Assembly: GCA_903875225.1 (NCBI GenBank)
Contig: CAIQVJ010000064.1
Span: 1 to 64,000 of the forward strand
Length of the DNA: 64,000 nt
Direction of reading: 5' to 3'
Origin: an uncultured Pseudomonadota bacterium
GTDB taxonomy: Bacteria > Myxococcota_A > UBA796 > SXON01
The notes under the pieces were generated by a model that saw only the letters and a list, made by a program, of their open reading frames with translations, was not told where the DNA came from and did not search any database. Each line of letters opens with the position of its first letter. Positions within the stretch are counted from its first letter, which is position 1. Both the position numbers and the translations under genes were made by a program. Positions 37,401 through 46,174 of this stretch are shown here, in pieces.

Positions 37401-40400
37401 AGGCCAACGGGTACGGCCACCAGGGCACCGGCGGGCACATGGGCCAGGGAACGGCCGGCTGGGCGAACACCGGCGGGGGAGGCGGGGCCGAGAAGGGCTC
37501 GGCCGATCCGTACGCGCTCACGGGTCCGGGCCTGTTCAACCGGTTGACCTCTACTCCCGCGGTGGACGAGGAGGGGAAGCCCAGGCTGGACAAGGACGGG
37601 ACGCAGGTGCGGGTCTCGGCGCTCGACTCCCTCACGCACACGCTCTCGGGCGGGCTCGGCGGCAAGGACGAGCACGGCGAGGACTTCGAGGGCGTGGCCC
37701 ACCACTGGGCGCACGAGCAGGAGGAGAAGCTCAAGGCCCGTCTCGCCATGTTCGATGCCCAGCACATCTCCGTCACGGGCCAGTTGCCCGAGGCGCCGGT
37801 GCAGGACGAGGGCGTCCTGGACAGCGCCGCGGCCTCCTGGGAGGACTACGACCACGAGATCGAGCTGCTTCGGGCCCGCGCGGCGCAAGCCGAGGGCCTC
37901 AAGGCCGACGCAGATGCCGAGAAGGCCGCACTGGAGAGCGAGAAGGCGCTGGTGGAGGCCAACAAGGCGCAGATCGCCGGCCACAAGCAGGAGCTGGTGC
38001 AGAAGGAGCAGAACCAGAGCGTCGCTGAGCAGAAGATCGGAGAGCAGAGCGCCAAGGGCGACGAGCTCGGGGGCACCACGGGCGCGGTGATCGGCGTCGT
38101 GGGCGGCTTCTGCAGCGGGTTCATGGAGCTGTGCGGCATGATCCCCACGAGGTTGACCTCGGCGGGTGCCGAGGCTTCCGGGGGGGCGTCGAAGATCAAG
38201 GAAGGCGTTCAAGGCGCCTCGGACAGCGCGGAGACCACGAAGGCCCAGTCGCAGAAGGACACGGCGACCCTCGGGGCGCACAAGCAGACGACCGACGCCG
38301 CGACCCAGACCACGAGCCAGACCGAGGCGCAGGCCGACACCTTGACCTGCGACATCCAGACCGAGTCGGCGAACACCGAGGCGGGAAAAGGCGAGCTCGA
38401 GGCCGCCGCCCAGGACGTGCAGGCGCGCATCGCCGGGCTCGAGGCGAAGAAGGAAGCCGAGAAGTCCCGATCGGCCGCGGCAGAGGCCGAGATGGACGCA
38501 TGGGCCGAAGCGCACCACACTGCGCGCACCGGCGAGGAGGAGTCGGGAGAGAAGGAGGTCAAGGCGATCGAGGAGCAGGCCGAGGAGATCGAGAAGAAGA
38601 AGTCCGAGGAGCAGGACTCCGAGGGCCCGGGCGACGCACCCGTGGGCGACTTCCCGAACCCCATCGAGGGCACGGTCTACGCGGAGCTGGCCGGCCCTGC
38701 GCCCGCCCGGACGCCGAGCGTGGACGCAAGCGCGTTCTCGCAGGGCGCCCCTTTGCCCGAAGCCGTCAGATCGCGCATGGATGCTGCCTTCGGCCAGGAC
38801 TTTGGAGACGTTCGGGTGCATACCGGCGACGCCGCCAGCGACGCCGCCTCCGGCTTCAACGCACGAGCTTTCGCTTACGGCTCCGACATCCTGTTTGGTT
38901 CGGGCCAGTTCGCCCCCGGGTCCAAGTCCGGCGACGAGCTGATCGCACACGAACTGCAGCACGTGGTCCAGCAGAGGACAGCGCCGAAGGAGGTCGCTCC
39001 CAAGGGCCTGCGGCTCGCGGGGCTGGGCAGCTTCGCGGAGATCGACGCGGACAGGGTCGCGAGCACCATCGTGGACAAGCTCCACGGCAAGAACCCGACG
39101 GACGGTGACGTCAGCGCGCCGCGCCGGGGAAGGGATCCCGAAGTTCGCCAGAACACGCCCGGCACGCCCGGCGCCGGCGGCGAGGCCGGCGGAACGGCGA
39201 TGTCCCGTGGGCGCAGCGCCGATGGCAACCAGGGCGAGCGCGGCCTGAACGTGAGCGGCAGCGTGAACATCGGTGGCGTGCAGATCGGCGGGTCGATCCA
39301 CGCAGACGCACAGGGTGTGAGCGGTTCGGCGAAGGCGCGGGGCAACGTTGCGGGTGTGCCCGTCTCGGCCCAGGTCTCGAACCAGGGGGCGAGCGCCCAG
39401 ATCGGCGGGTCGGCCAAGGCGGATCCGGGGACAGGCGCGCGCGGGAGCGCGCCCGGGCCCGAGGCGGGCCGCGGCCCACAGGGCAACCATGTCGAGGGGA
39501 GCGATGCCCGCGTTCGCGGGACGAGCGGGCAGGGCGGAGGACGGAAGTCCGGGCCTGAAGGCGGGAAGCCGCACGCGGGCGGTGGGCCGGACGGGCCCGG
39601 GGGGCAGGCTACCCACGGGCCGAACGGAGAGCCGAAGCACCTGCCCGGCTCACCCGACCCGACAGCCCAGGTCCGTCCTGGCGCACAGGGCGAGAAGAAG
39701 CCCGGCGCGAACGCCGGAAAGGGCGGCGGGAAGGCCGCGCCCGAAGGTGGGCAGCGCGACGACGGGAAGGACAAGGACAAGGGCGGGCTGCCGCAGGGCG
39801 GGGCGGCCAACGTGGACGTCGCCGATACCCAGGGCGGCAACGACGCCCGGGGGCCCGGGCCGGGCGAAGCGGCTGGTGCGCAGGCTGCCGCGCTGCAACC
39901 TGGAAATCCCGAGACCGCGGCGCTGGGCCCGGCAGGCGGCGAGGTGCTGAACGCCGTGGGCGGCGCTCGCGCGCTGTTCGGGCAGGCGCCCGCGGTCGGC
40001 ACGCCAAGGGACCTCCCCACCCTGGCTGCTGCGAATTTCAAGCTCCCGAAGGATCAGGAGCTCCAGCTCCAGAAGACGACCGGGCTGACTGCGCGGCAGC
40101 ACCGCCAGGCGGTCGAGCAGGAGATGGACCATCTGCGTGGTGAGGTGAAGTCGCTGCAGACCGATGCCGAGGGCTACGGCCGCGAGCAGAAGACCGCGCT
40201 CGGCACGGACCTCGCGGCGCGCGCCGGGGAGGCCCAGGCCTCCGCCTCCGCAGCGTTCAACGCGATCGCCGGGTCCTTCGCAGCTGCCCGGAAGCGCGTC
40301 GCGGACGCCGTCTCCGTCGCCAGGACGTCGATCGACGCCGGCGGGGCCGAGGCCCAGGCCAGGCTCGACGCGGCGCTGCCGGCCGGCAAGACCACGTTGT

Positions 40401-43400
40401 CCACCTCCTACGAGGCGGGCAAGAAGGCGCTCGGCGACCTGCGGACGAAGTGGGCGGAGCCCTTCAACACGATGGTGGACGAGTCCTGCAAGGCCTTCGG
40501 CACGCAGGCGGACACCGCCTCTGCTGAGCTGGCCGCCCAGAAGGCCGAGATCCTCAAGGCCTGGCCGACAGAGGGCGCGGACGCGCTCGGCAACGCGGAG
40601 AACGAGGCGCGGCGGAACGCGGCGTCAAAGGGCATCGATCAGGCAGTCGCCGACTACAAGAACGGCGGCAAGGCCAAGTCCGACGCCGTGGCGGCCCAGA
40701 AGCCGCAGTACCAGAAGCAGGTGAGCGACGCCGTCACGCCCGTCGAGCAGAAGCTGGAGTCGATGCGCCAGGATGGCGAGGCCAGGCTCGACAGCGCGTA
40801 CGCCACGGCCACCGCGCAGATCGGCACGGACAGGACGAGCGCGAACGCCCAGATCGACGCTGCGCAGACCTCGGCCACGGCTTCGCTCGACTCGGGCGAG
40901 AAGTCCGCCAAGGGGCAGGTCTCTGCGGCGCAGGGCCGGCTCGAGGGCGACATCGTGCGCGCGCAGACCGGCGCAGAAGCGCAGATCGACTCTGCGGTCG
41001 CTGGTCTGGACGACCGGTACGCGGACTGGCTCCAGGGCGTGCTGGACGGCGTGCCCGCCGACCAGCCCATGCTCCAGAAGACAGCCGAGGAGTACCTCGC
41101 CGGCAAGCGCCAGGAGCTCGCCCGGTTCCACCAGAAGGTGCTCGACGAGCTTCTGGGCGTGTGCGAGTCCGCGAGCTCCGCCCTCGCGGGCACCATCACG
41201 GTGACCACCGCGAACATCGCTGCGCTCGGACAGAGCGGCGCGGGCCAGGCGGGCACGGTCGCAGACCAGCAGGTCGCAGCGATCCAGGACGCTTCGGGCA
41301 CCTTCGCCACGTCGATGACCACGGTCGGCGGCGCGGTCGAGGTCGCGATCCAGCAGTACGTCACGCCGATCCCGGCCACGATCGCCGCGAAGGTCGCGGA
41401 GACCGACACCGCGATCCAGCAGAAGAAGACGGACGCCGCGGCCGACATCGCCGCCCAGGCGGTCGCCTACGGCGCCGAGCTTCGCGCGAAGATCAAGGCG
41501 ATGGTCCCGATGCTCACCCCGATGGCCAACGCAGCGGCCAGGGGCGTGCGCCCGAAGCTCGTCGACCGCGCGGAGAAGGTGTTCAAGGCCTGCAAGGGCG
41601 CGGGCACCGACGAGAACATGCTCTACAACGGGCTCCGTGGCTGCACCGCGCTCTCCGGCCTCGCGCTGGAGACGAGCGTGTGGCCCGACCTGCACGCCGC
41701 CGAGGGCGGCATGCGGGCCTTCATCGAAGACGACGTGGAGGGCAGCGAGCGCGAGATCGCGTTCGGCTACCTGGCCGGCAACACGGCGAAGGCAGCACAG
41801 CTCGAGCTCGACAACTCGATGCACTGGTACGGCGACGACGAAGACCAGATCGAGAAGATCCTCCGGGATCTCTCGCCCGAGGATCTCAAGGCCATGCAGG
41901 GCCAGGAGGGCTGGTCGAACGTCCGCGCCCGCCTCGTCGACAACCTCGGGGGCACCGACCTCGACGTCACCAAGGCGCTGCTCGCGGGGAACACCGCGCG
42001 CGCCGACGCCTACCGGCTCCGCGACAAGATCAACGACGCCCGCGCCGACATGGACCCGGACGCCCTCCACAAGGCGCTGGAGGGTGTCGACCCGCAGCAG
42101 CTTGCCGCCGTTCAGCAGGAGTTCCACAACATCCAGAACAAGGTCGACCCCGAGGCGACCAACGTCCCCGCGATCAAGCCGGAGGACGCCGCGAAGGAGC
42201 TGGGCGAGTTCAGCACGCGCCACATCGACGGCCAGGCCGACGTGCAGGGCGCCAACAAGAACCTCGCCGAGGCGCTCGCCACCAAGGGCCGGGAGAGCGA
42301 CGAAGCCGCCATCCACCGGTTCGAGGTGGAGCGCGGTCGTGAAGGCGGGCCCGAGCAGGAGGGGCTCGAGAAGTCGCTCTACGCGCAGCCCGAGCTGCAG
42401 GATGACCTGCACAGCCCCGATCCCCAGGTGCGCGCGAAGGCCGAGGCGGAGCAGAAGGAGCGCGAGGCGCGCATCCGCGAGGGCTACGCGAAGGCGTACG
42501 GCAACGGCAACGCGAACGCGATGCAGGACGCCATGGGCAACATGTACAAGGACGACTCCGAGGGCGACACGCGCCGCCGGATGGTCCAGAACATGCTGTC
42601 GGACGGCACGAACACCCCGCGCGTCGCGGCAGACAGCATCTACCTGAACGCCACCGCCAAGACCGGCACGGACGAGGCGGCGGTCAAGCGCGCCCTGACG
42701 GGGATGCGCCCGGACGAGATCGCCGCCACGTCGAAGACCTACGGCGAGAAGCACGGCAACGGGGACCCGAACGCCATGGCGAAGGACCTCGGCATCGTCG
42801 AGCGCAACGCCGATGGTACCCGCAAGGATGGCGGCGACCACTCGGGCTGGGGGTCCGAGCTCTCGGGCGACGACCGGCGCGAGGTCGAAGAATTGATGAT
42901 GGGCGACCCCAAGTACCAGTCGCCCCAGCAGAAGCTGGCGCTGGCGCGGCTGCAGAAGGACTGGACCGTCGGCGAGGAGTCCACGGGGGTGGGCCAGTGG
43001 ATGCTGTCGAGCACGAACGAGCGTGCCGACTTCGACCGCAACTTTGCGCGGATGGAGGAGTCCGCCAAGGCGATGAACCCGGACGGCACGTTCAAGGGCG
43101 CGACGCCCGATGAGCAGGCGAAGAACAAGCTCGCCTTCGAGCGCGCGGCAGGCGACTCGGGCGTGAACGCCGACGACTACCGCGCCGCGGGCGACCGCAC
43201 CGCCGGGTACGCCACCACCGGGATCGCCGTCGTCGGCGCGGTGGTGATCACCGCAGCGACGTTCGGGTCCGGTGCTCCCGCGGGTGCGGCTTTGATCGCC
43301 GCGGCGGGTGCTGCCGGCACGGGTGTCGCGAGCATGGGCGTGAACTACGCGATGAAGGGCGGACGCTACGGCTGGGAGCAAGCCACCACCGATCTGGCCG

Positions 43401-45658
43401 TGACCGCCGTGACCGCCGCGACCGCAGGCGGCGGCGCCTACCTCGGCGCGATGAACAAGGGCGTGGGCATCCTCGCCAACACCACGAAGATCGCGTCCGA
43501 GACCGGCAAGAAGGTCGCTGGGCAGGTGATCGTCGGCGCTGGCACAGGGTTCGTCAACGGGGTGGCCACCACGGCGACCACGGACGGGACCTGGGACAAG
43601 GGCTTCAGCAAGGGAATGAAGGAGACCGGCAAGGGCGGCCTCAAGCAGGCTGCGATGGAGTCGGTCACCAACGGCGTCTCCACGGGCATCGACGAGACCG
43701 CGTGGGCGAAGGCCATGGCCAACAAGAGCCTGCTGGCAGGCAGCCTCGCGAAGGGCGTGAGCACGGGCACCGCAGGCATGGCGTCCTCGGCGACGGGCCT
43801 CGGGGTGGACCGGGCGCGTGGCAAGTTCAAGGGCGAGCTGTCCGACGGGCTGGGCACCATCGCGCTCGAGGGCGCCAAGCAATTCGCGGGCGGCTTCGGC
43901 GGGAACGTGGCCGGCAAGAGCCACGTCGAGCCGTGGGCACAGCGCCACCAGCAGGAGACCACGGGGTCGACCAACACGCACGACCCGCACGCCAACGAGA
44001 CCCGGGTCACGCCCGCCGATCAGCCTGTGGTGCAGGGCGATGCGACGGTGAAGCCGCAGGAGCACGTCACGCCCACCGCGAAGGACACGGTCACGCCGGT
44101 GGCGGACGCGTCGTCGCAGCCGAAGCAGAACGTCGAGCCGGTCGCGAAGCCCAGGGAGCACGTGGAGCCCGTCGTCGAGCCGACGAAGAAGGTGGCGGAC
44201 AAGGAAGTCCACGTCGGCGGCGACAAGGACGGGATGACGGCGCACCTCGACGATCGCACCGTCGTCTCCAGCCAGGAGGGGGCGGTCTCGACCCACGAGG
44301 ACGGCGCGAAGGAGATCCGCGGCAAGGACGGCACGCTCACGCGGTTGGAGCCCGACGGCTCCCACAAGACCATCCTGCCCGACGGCACGATCGTGCTGGA
44401 GACCCCCGCGGGGGAGAAGGCCCAGATCACGAAGGACGGCGAGTACGTCCCCCTCGGGCCGGATGGCAAGCCCGTCAAGGCAGCCGCCGAGCCGACCGTG
44501 ACCCAGCGCGAGGACTCCCTGATCTCCGATCTGGAGCGGCTCGTGGCGACGAAGAAGATCAGCCAGGACGAGGCGCTCGCCGTGATCGGCGCCGGCGACA
44601 TCGACGCCCAGACGAAGGCCCTCGGCTCCCTCGGCGAGCAGGCGCACAAGCAGGACGTGCTCCTCGACAGCATCCTGGAGCTCACCACGAAGAACGGGCC
44701 CGACGGGAAGCCGCTCGTGACCCGGGAAGAGGTCGACCTGGCGTTCGGGGAGAAGGACCCCGAGGCGGCACTCCAGCGCCTCGAGGCCAACGCCCGCAGG
44801 AAGGCGGGGGAGACCAGTTCGGTGTTGGCGACCGATCCGAAGGCCGTCTCGACGGATCCGGACGGCACCACGGCGGCGACGGACAAGGCCGTCAGCTCGA
44901 AGGATGCGCTCGCGATGCACCACTCCGAGTTCGTCGGCGACGTCGCGGCGCAGAAGGCGATCTTCGACGCGGCGGCCGAGGCGGTGTCCCGCATGAAGGC
45001 CGCGGGAGACGAGATCGTCCAGGGCATGCCCGGGGCGGAGGTGTCGAGCCTGCGCAAGCGGAACGACTTCGACCAGTTCGTGACCGAGGTCGTGAAGAAG
45101 CAGAAGAACGAGAACTACGAGAGCATCGGCAAGATGTGCGACATCGTGCGCGGCCGGTTCAACGTGGAGACCGGCGCCGACGTGGAGCTGGTGGTCTCGC
45201 GCCTGAAGGAGAAGTTCGGGGCCGACGTCGTGAAGGTGAAGCCGCCGCGGGAGGGCTACCCGCGCTGGCACATCAACGTGGTGGACGCCCAGACGGGCCT
45301 CGTGCACGAGTGGCAGGTGGGCACCAAGAACACGACCCAGTTCTTCGAGACGAAGTCAGTGGTCATCCCGGACACGATCACCGCGTTCAAGGGCCAGCCC
45401 GACTTCCACGACGGCGTGTACAAGCTCCTGAACAAGGTGACAGACCCGGTGGTCCGCACCAAGTACGGCATCGACGACATGCTGCCGCAGTACAAGCAGC
45501 TCGCGGAGGAGACCGGGTCGGTGTCCCGGGAGAAGCCGGTGCCCGAGAACTACGCCGAGCGCTACGCCGAGATGACGAAGTCGATCAACGAGAAGCTCGC
45601 GGCGATCGAGAAGGACAATCCTGGGTACTTCAACGGGGTGTTGACCGGGGGGCACTGA
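34412..45658 (+). CDS. Giant (3748 aa) multidomain protein: two DUF4157/eCIS-core-like domains, coiled coils, annexin-like repeats, C-terminal RelA/SpoT-like domain
   Basis: LPGSLRAELEARFGGVDFGAVEIHTDGASQAAAESIDAAAYTMGTDIWFGQGQFAPDTERGMHLLAHELTHVLQN; LPEAVRSRMDAAFGQDFGDVRVHTGDAASDAASGFNARAFAYGSDILFGSGQFAPGSKSGDELIAHELQHVVQQ; KGAGTDENMLYNGLRGC...; KMCDIVRGRFNVETGADVELVVSRLKEKF...GYPRWHINVV...HEWQVGT; no signal peptide. Confidence 0.85.
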   Translation: MSKRSPSRSVRQRYSRSAEPVSQRALDSAREAEQAGQVARPSVEPHAAFSANASQLFGNRVVSAALWGAGPGAELGPTDDVAGPESLIHSILALGAAGVHVGDSVFTAFGNDRLASVLSDGPGADPWAPELLALGPQGGADSVGYAGSGFEDADSVWASAVDGVLSRRASGSGGGGSAQRSVDAAAQSGGRGLPGSLRAELEARFGGVDFGAVEIHTDGASQAAAESIDAAAYTMGTDIWFGQGQFAPDTERGMHLLAHELTHVLQNMRGDAQGGAGDVIDGVAVSSPSDARELEAEAVAHDVMRGDAPEIGLGLDGGLGDGLDAGAAGSEVGLVAERTPDGGHADVKPGSTAIQENQPKFITLPDGTQTELHEDGPGKYYIKGPKGERLACDAQGNPTSAALDQMAGDARGKGAGVPQPEKPAAAKPGPMEAGTKKDEGKAPGKADAHAVPEGGTGRSEGAKHTGGAPEKYAELSTGPLSKYAGEKAWHDSWKAAGAKTEAVGGTENGKLALEALGAGAADGFAQGAQAAIIDVVLNKATSKIPYASGFIAMAQIAYDPNKWFQDTIVSGVGGKLVGGWNKAFGEESDGIDRLEGVLNILEGLNNIIGIASTVCMIVAAAGFILSFICPALIPFVALAAKWGLLLGEINTVVGLALNAIRLVIVIWRAKQVAMEDANPEVQAKRAEKLKGMMTEWTADFTKRQGNNLAKKLQTQPAAKPGPAKDPTSKPAAPADGSAATATKSGWKSRLSKIGGGLKKAGDEVLGVSDGIKEAKHAVHHGHQLKEMHEAYGENKGNRGKQLDAMMAIDPNAVSKNSEKRLKDYQGRVDARTKAERAAYVKSNIAENQKALEANNEGGQRGKGELGSGHGATSRVKNGKRKLGNIDAQMQKPEFWAPENKGERKSVRRNLEKSSDPADVALAQRMKDGEAAHQGVGSVKPEPSGAPKPTEGRSWKQWYNDSQPFSGIGQGVTGAVKGTAGTVKGFGNKDNLAGNQVEANGYGHQGTGGHMGQGTAGWANTGGGGGAEKGSADPYALTGPGLFNRLTSTPAVDEEGKPRLDKDGTQVRVSALDSLTHTLSGGLGGKDEHGEDFEGVAHHWAHEQEEKLKARLAMFDAQHISVTGQLPEAPVQDEGVLDSAAASWEDYDHEIELLRARAAQAEGLKADADAEKAALESEKALVEANKAQIAGHKQELVQKEQNQSVAEQKIGEQSAKGDELGGTTGAVIGVVGGFCSGFMELCGMIPTRLTSAGAEASGGASKIKEGVQGASDSAETTKAQSQKDTATLGAHKQTTDAATQTTSQTEAQADTLTCDIQTESANTEAGKGELEAAAQDVQARIAGLEAKKEAEKSRSAAAEAEMDAWAEAHHTARTGEEESGEKEVKAIEEQAEEIEKKKSEEQDSEGPGDAPVGDFPNPIEGTVYAELAGPAPARTPSVDASAFSQGAPLPEAVRSRMDAAFGQDFGDVRVHTGDAASDAASGFNARAFAYGSDILFGSGQFAPGSKSGDELIAHELQHVVQQRTAPKEVAPKGLRLAGLGSFAEIDADRVASTIVDKLHGKNPTDGDVSAPRRGRDPEVRQNTPGTPGAGGEAGGTAMSRGRSADGNQGERGLNVSGSVNIGGVQIGGSIHADAQGVSGSAKARGNVAGVPVSAQVSNQGASAQIGGSAKADPGTGARGSAPGPEAGRGPQGNHVEGSDARVRGTSGQGGGRKSGPEGGKPHAGGGPDGPGGQATHGPNGEPKHLPGSPDPTAQVRPGAQGEKKPGANAGKGGGKAAPEGGQRDDGKDKDKGGLPQGGAANVDVADTQGGNDARGPGPGEAAGAQAAALQPGNPETAALGPAGGEVLNAVGGARALFGQAPAVGTPRDLPTLAAANFKLPKDQELQLQKTTGLTARQHRQAVEQEMDHLRGEVKSLQTDAEGYGREQKTALGTDLAARAGEAQASASAAFNAIAGSFAAARKRVADAVSVARTSIDAGGAEAQARLDAALPAGKTTLSTSYEAGKKALGDLRTKWAEPFNTMVDESCKAFGTQADTASAELAAQKAEILKAWPTEGADALGNAENEARRNAASKGIDQAVADYKNGGKAKSDAVAAQKPQYQKQVSDAVTPVEQKLESMRQDGEARLDSAYATATAQIGTDRTSANAQIDAAQTSATASLDSGEKSAKGQVSAAQGRLEGDIVRAQTGAEAQIDSAVAGLDDRYADWLQGVLDGVPADQPMLQKTAEEYLAGKRQELARFHQKVLDELLGVCESASSALAGTITVTTANIAALGQSGAGQAGTVADQQVAAIQDASGTFATSMTTVGGAVEVAIQQYVTPIPATIAAKVAETDTAIQQKKTDAAADIAAQAVAYGAELRAKIKAMVPMLTPMANAAARGVRPKLVDRAEKVFKACKGAGTDENMLYNGLRGCTALSGLALETSVWPDLHAAEGGMRAFIEDDVEGSEREIAFGYLAGNTAKAAQLELDNSMHWYGDDEDQIEKILRDLSPEDLKAMQGQEGWSNVRARLVDNLGGTDLDVTKALLAGNTARADAYRLRDKINDARADMDPDALHKALEGVDPQQLAAVQQEFHNIQNKVDPEATNVPAIKPEDAAKELGEFSTRHIDGQADVQGANKNLAEALATKGRESDEAAIHRFEVERGREGGPEQEGLEKSLYAQPELQDDLHSPDPQVRAKAEAEQKEREARIREGYAKAYGNGNANAMQDAMGNMYKDDSEGDTRRRMVQNMLSDGTNTPRVAADSIYLNATAKTGTDEAAVKRALTGMRPDEIAATSKTYGEKHGNGDPNAMAKDLGIVERNADGTRKDGGDHSGWGSELSGDDRREVEELMMGDPKYQSPQQKLALARLQKDWTVGEESTGVGQWMLSSTNERADFDRNFARMEESAKAMNPDGTFKGATPDEQAKNKLAFERAAGDSGVNADDYRAAGDRTAGYATTGIAVVGAVVITAATFGSGAPAGAALIAAAGAAGTGVASMGVNYAMKGGRYGWEQATTDLAVTAVTAATAGGGAYLGAMNKGVGILANTTKIASETGKKVAGQVIVGAGTGFVNGVATTATTDGTWDKGFSKGMKETGKGGLKQAAMESVTNGVSTGIDETAWAKAMANKSLLAGSLAKGVSTGTAGMASSATGLGVDRARGKFKGELSDGLGTIALEGAKQFAGGFGGNVAGKSHVEPWAQRHQQETTGSTNTHDPHANETRVTPADQPVVQGDATVKPQEHVTPTAKDTVTPVADASSQPKQNVEPVAKPREHVEPVVEPTKKVADKEVHVGGDKDGMTAHLDDRTVVSSQEGAVSTHEDGAKEIRGKDGTLTRLEPDGSHKTILPDGTIVLETPAGEKAQITKDGEYVPLGPDGKPVKAAAEPTVTQREDSLISDLERLVATKKISQDEALAVIGAGDIDAQTKALGSLGEQAHKQDVLLDSILELTTKNGPDGKPLVTREEVDLAFGEKDPEAALQRLEANARRKAGETSSVLATDPKAVSTDPDGTTAATDKAVSSKDALAMHHSEFVGDVAAQKAIFDAAAEAVSRMKAAGDEIVQGMPGAEVSSLRKRNDFDQFVTEVVKKQKNENYESIGKMCDIVRGRFNVETGADVELVVSRLKEKFGADVVKVKPPREGYPRWHINVVDAQTGLVHEWQVGTKNTTQFFETKSVVIPDTITAFKGQPDFHDGVYKLLNKVTDPVVRTKYGIDDMLPQYKQLAEETGSVSREKPVPENYAERYAEMTKSINEKLAAIEKDNPGYFNGVLTGGH

Positions 45659-45676
45659 ACTGGTGCGGTCTCCCGG

Positions 45677-46150
45677 CTACTGCCGGGCCATCGAGCAGGT
45701 TCCGGGCTCCCCCGCGCACGTGCCGTTCACGCAGTAGCCACCGTGGCACTGCACGTTGCCGATGCATTCGTCGGGGGCGCAGGTGCCTGTGCCGTCGTCG
45801 CAGTGGGTGAACTGCTCGCAGGTGACAGCGGGATCGGTGCAGGGGCGCGTGATGCAGAGGTGGGCGTCGGGATCGCAGGTCTCGGTGGAGGCGCACCCGT
45901 CGTCTCCCCAACAGGCGGGGACACATCGGCTGCCCCTGCCACACCCCTCCGTGTAGCCCTGGCAGACGGAGTCGCTGTCGCACGCGGCGGTGTCCCCGCA
46001 GTCGTACTCCTCGAAGTAGTTTCCGCAGCCGTAGCCCCCGCCGCCCGGCACGCACTGCATGTCGCCCCCGCACTGCGCATTCGACCCGCACGGTGCGCCG
46101 GCGAAGCAGGCTGCGAGGAGGAGGGCGAGGGGAAACAATGGAGTGGGCAT
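45677..46150 (-). CDS. Cysteine-rich lipoprotein
   Basis: MPTPLFPLALLLAACFAGAPCGSNAQCGGDMQCVPGGGGYGC... Confidence 0.65.
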   Translation of the reverse strand: MPTPLFPLALLLAACFAGAPCGSNAQCGGDMQCVPGGGGYGCGNYFEEYDCGDTAACDSDSVCQGYTEGCGRGSRCVPACWGDDGCASTETCDPDAHLCITRPCTDPAVTCEQFTHCDDGTGTCAPDECIGNVQCHGGYCVNGTCAGEPGTCSMARQ

Positions 46151-46174
46151 GGGGCATTGTAGCCGAACGATGGG

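Noticed and set aside
34388-39640. 1750-aa minus-strand ORF antisense to the giant gene
   Set aside because: Leu/Arg/Gly/Val-rich low-complexity translation, typical of the antisense of a GC-rich coding gene; the plus frame has recognisable domains
39200-39960. Gly/Pro-rich stretch in the giant gene as a possible DNA repeat array
   Set aside because: Low-complexity protein linker without regular DNA period by eye
40625-45307. 1560-aa minus-strand ORF antisense to the giant gene
   Set aside because: Same GC-codon-position artefact; no domains recognised
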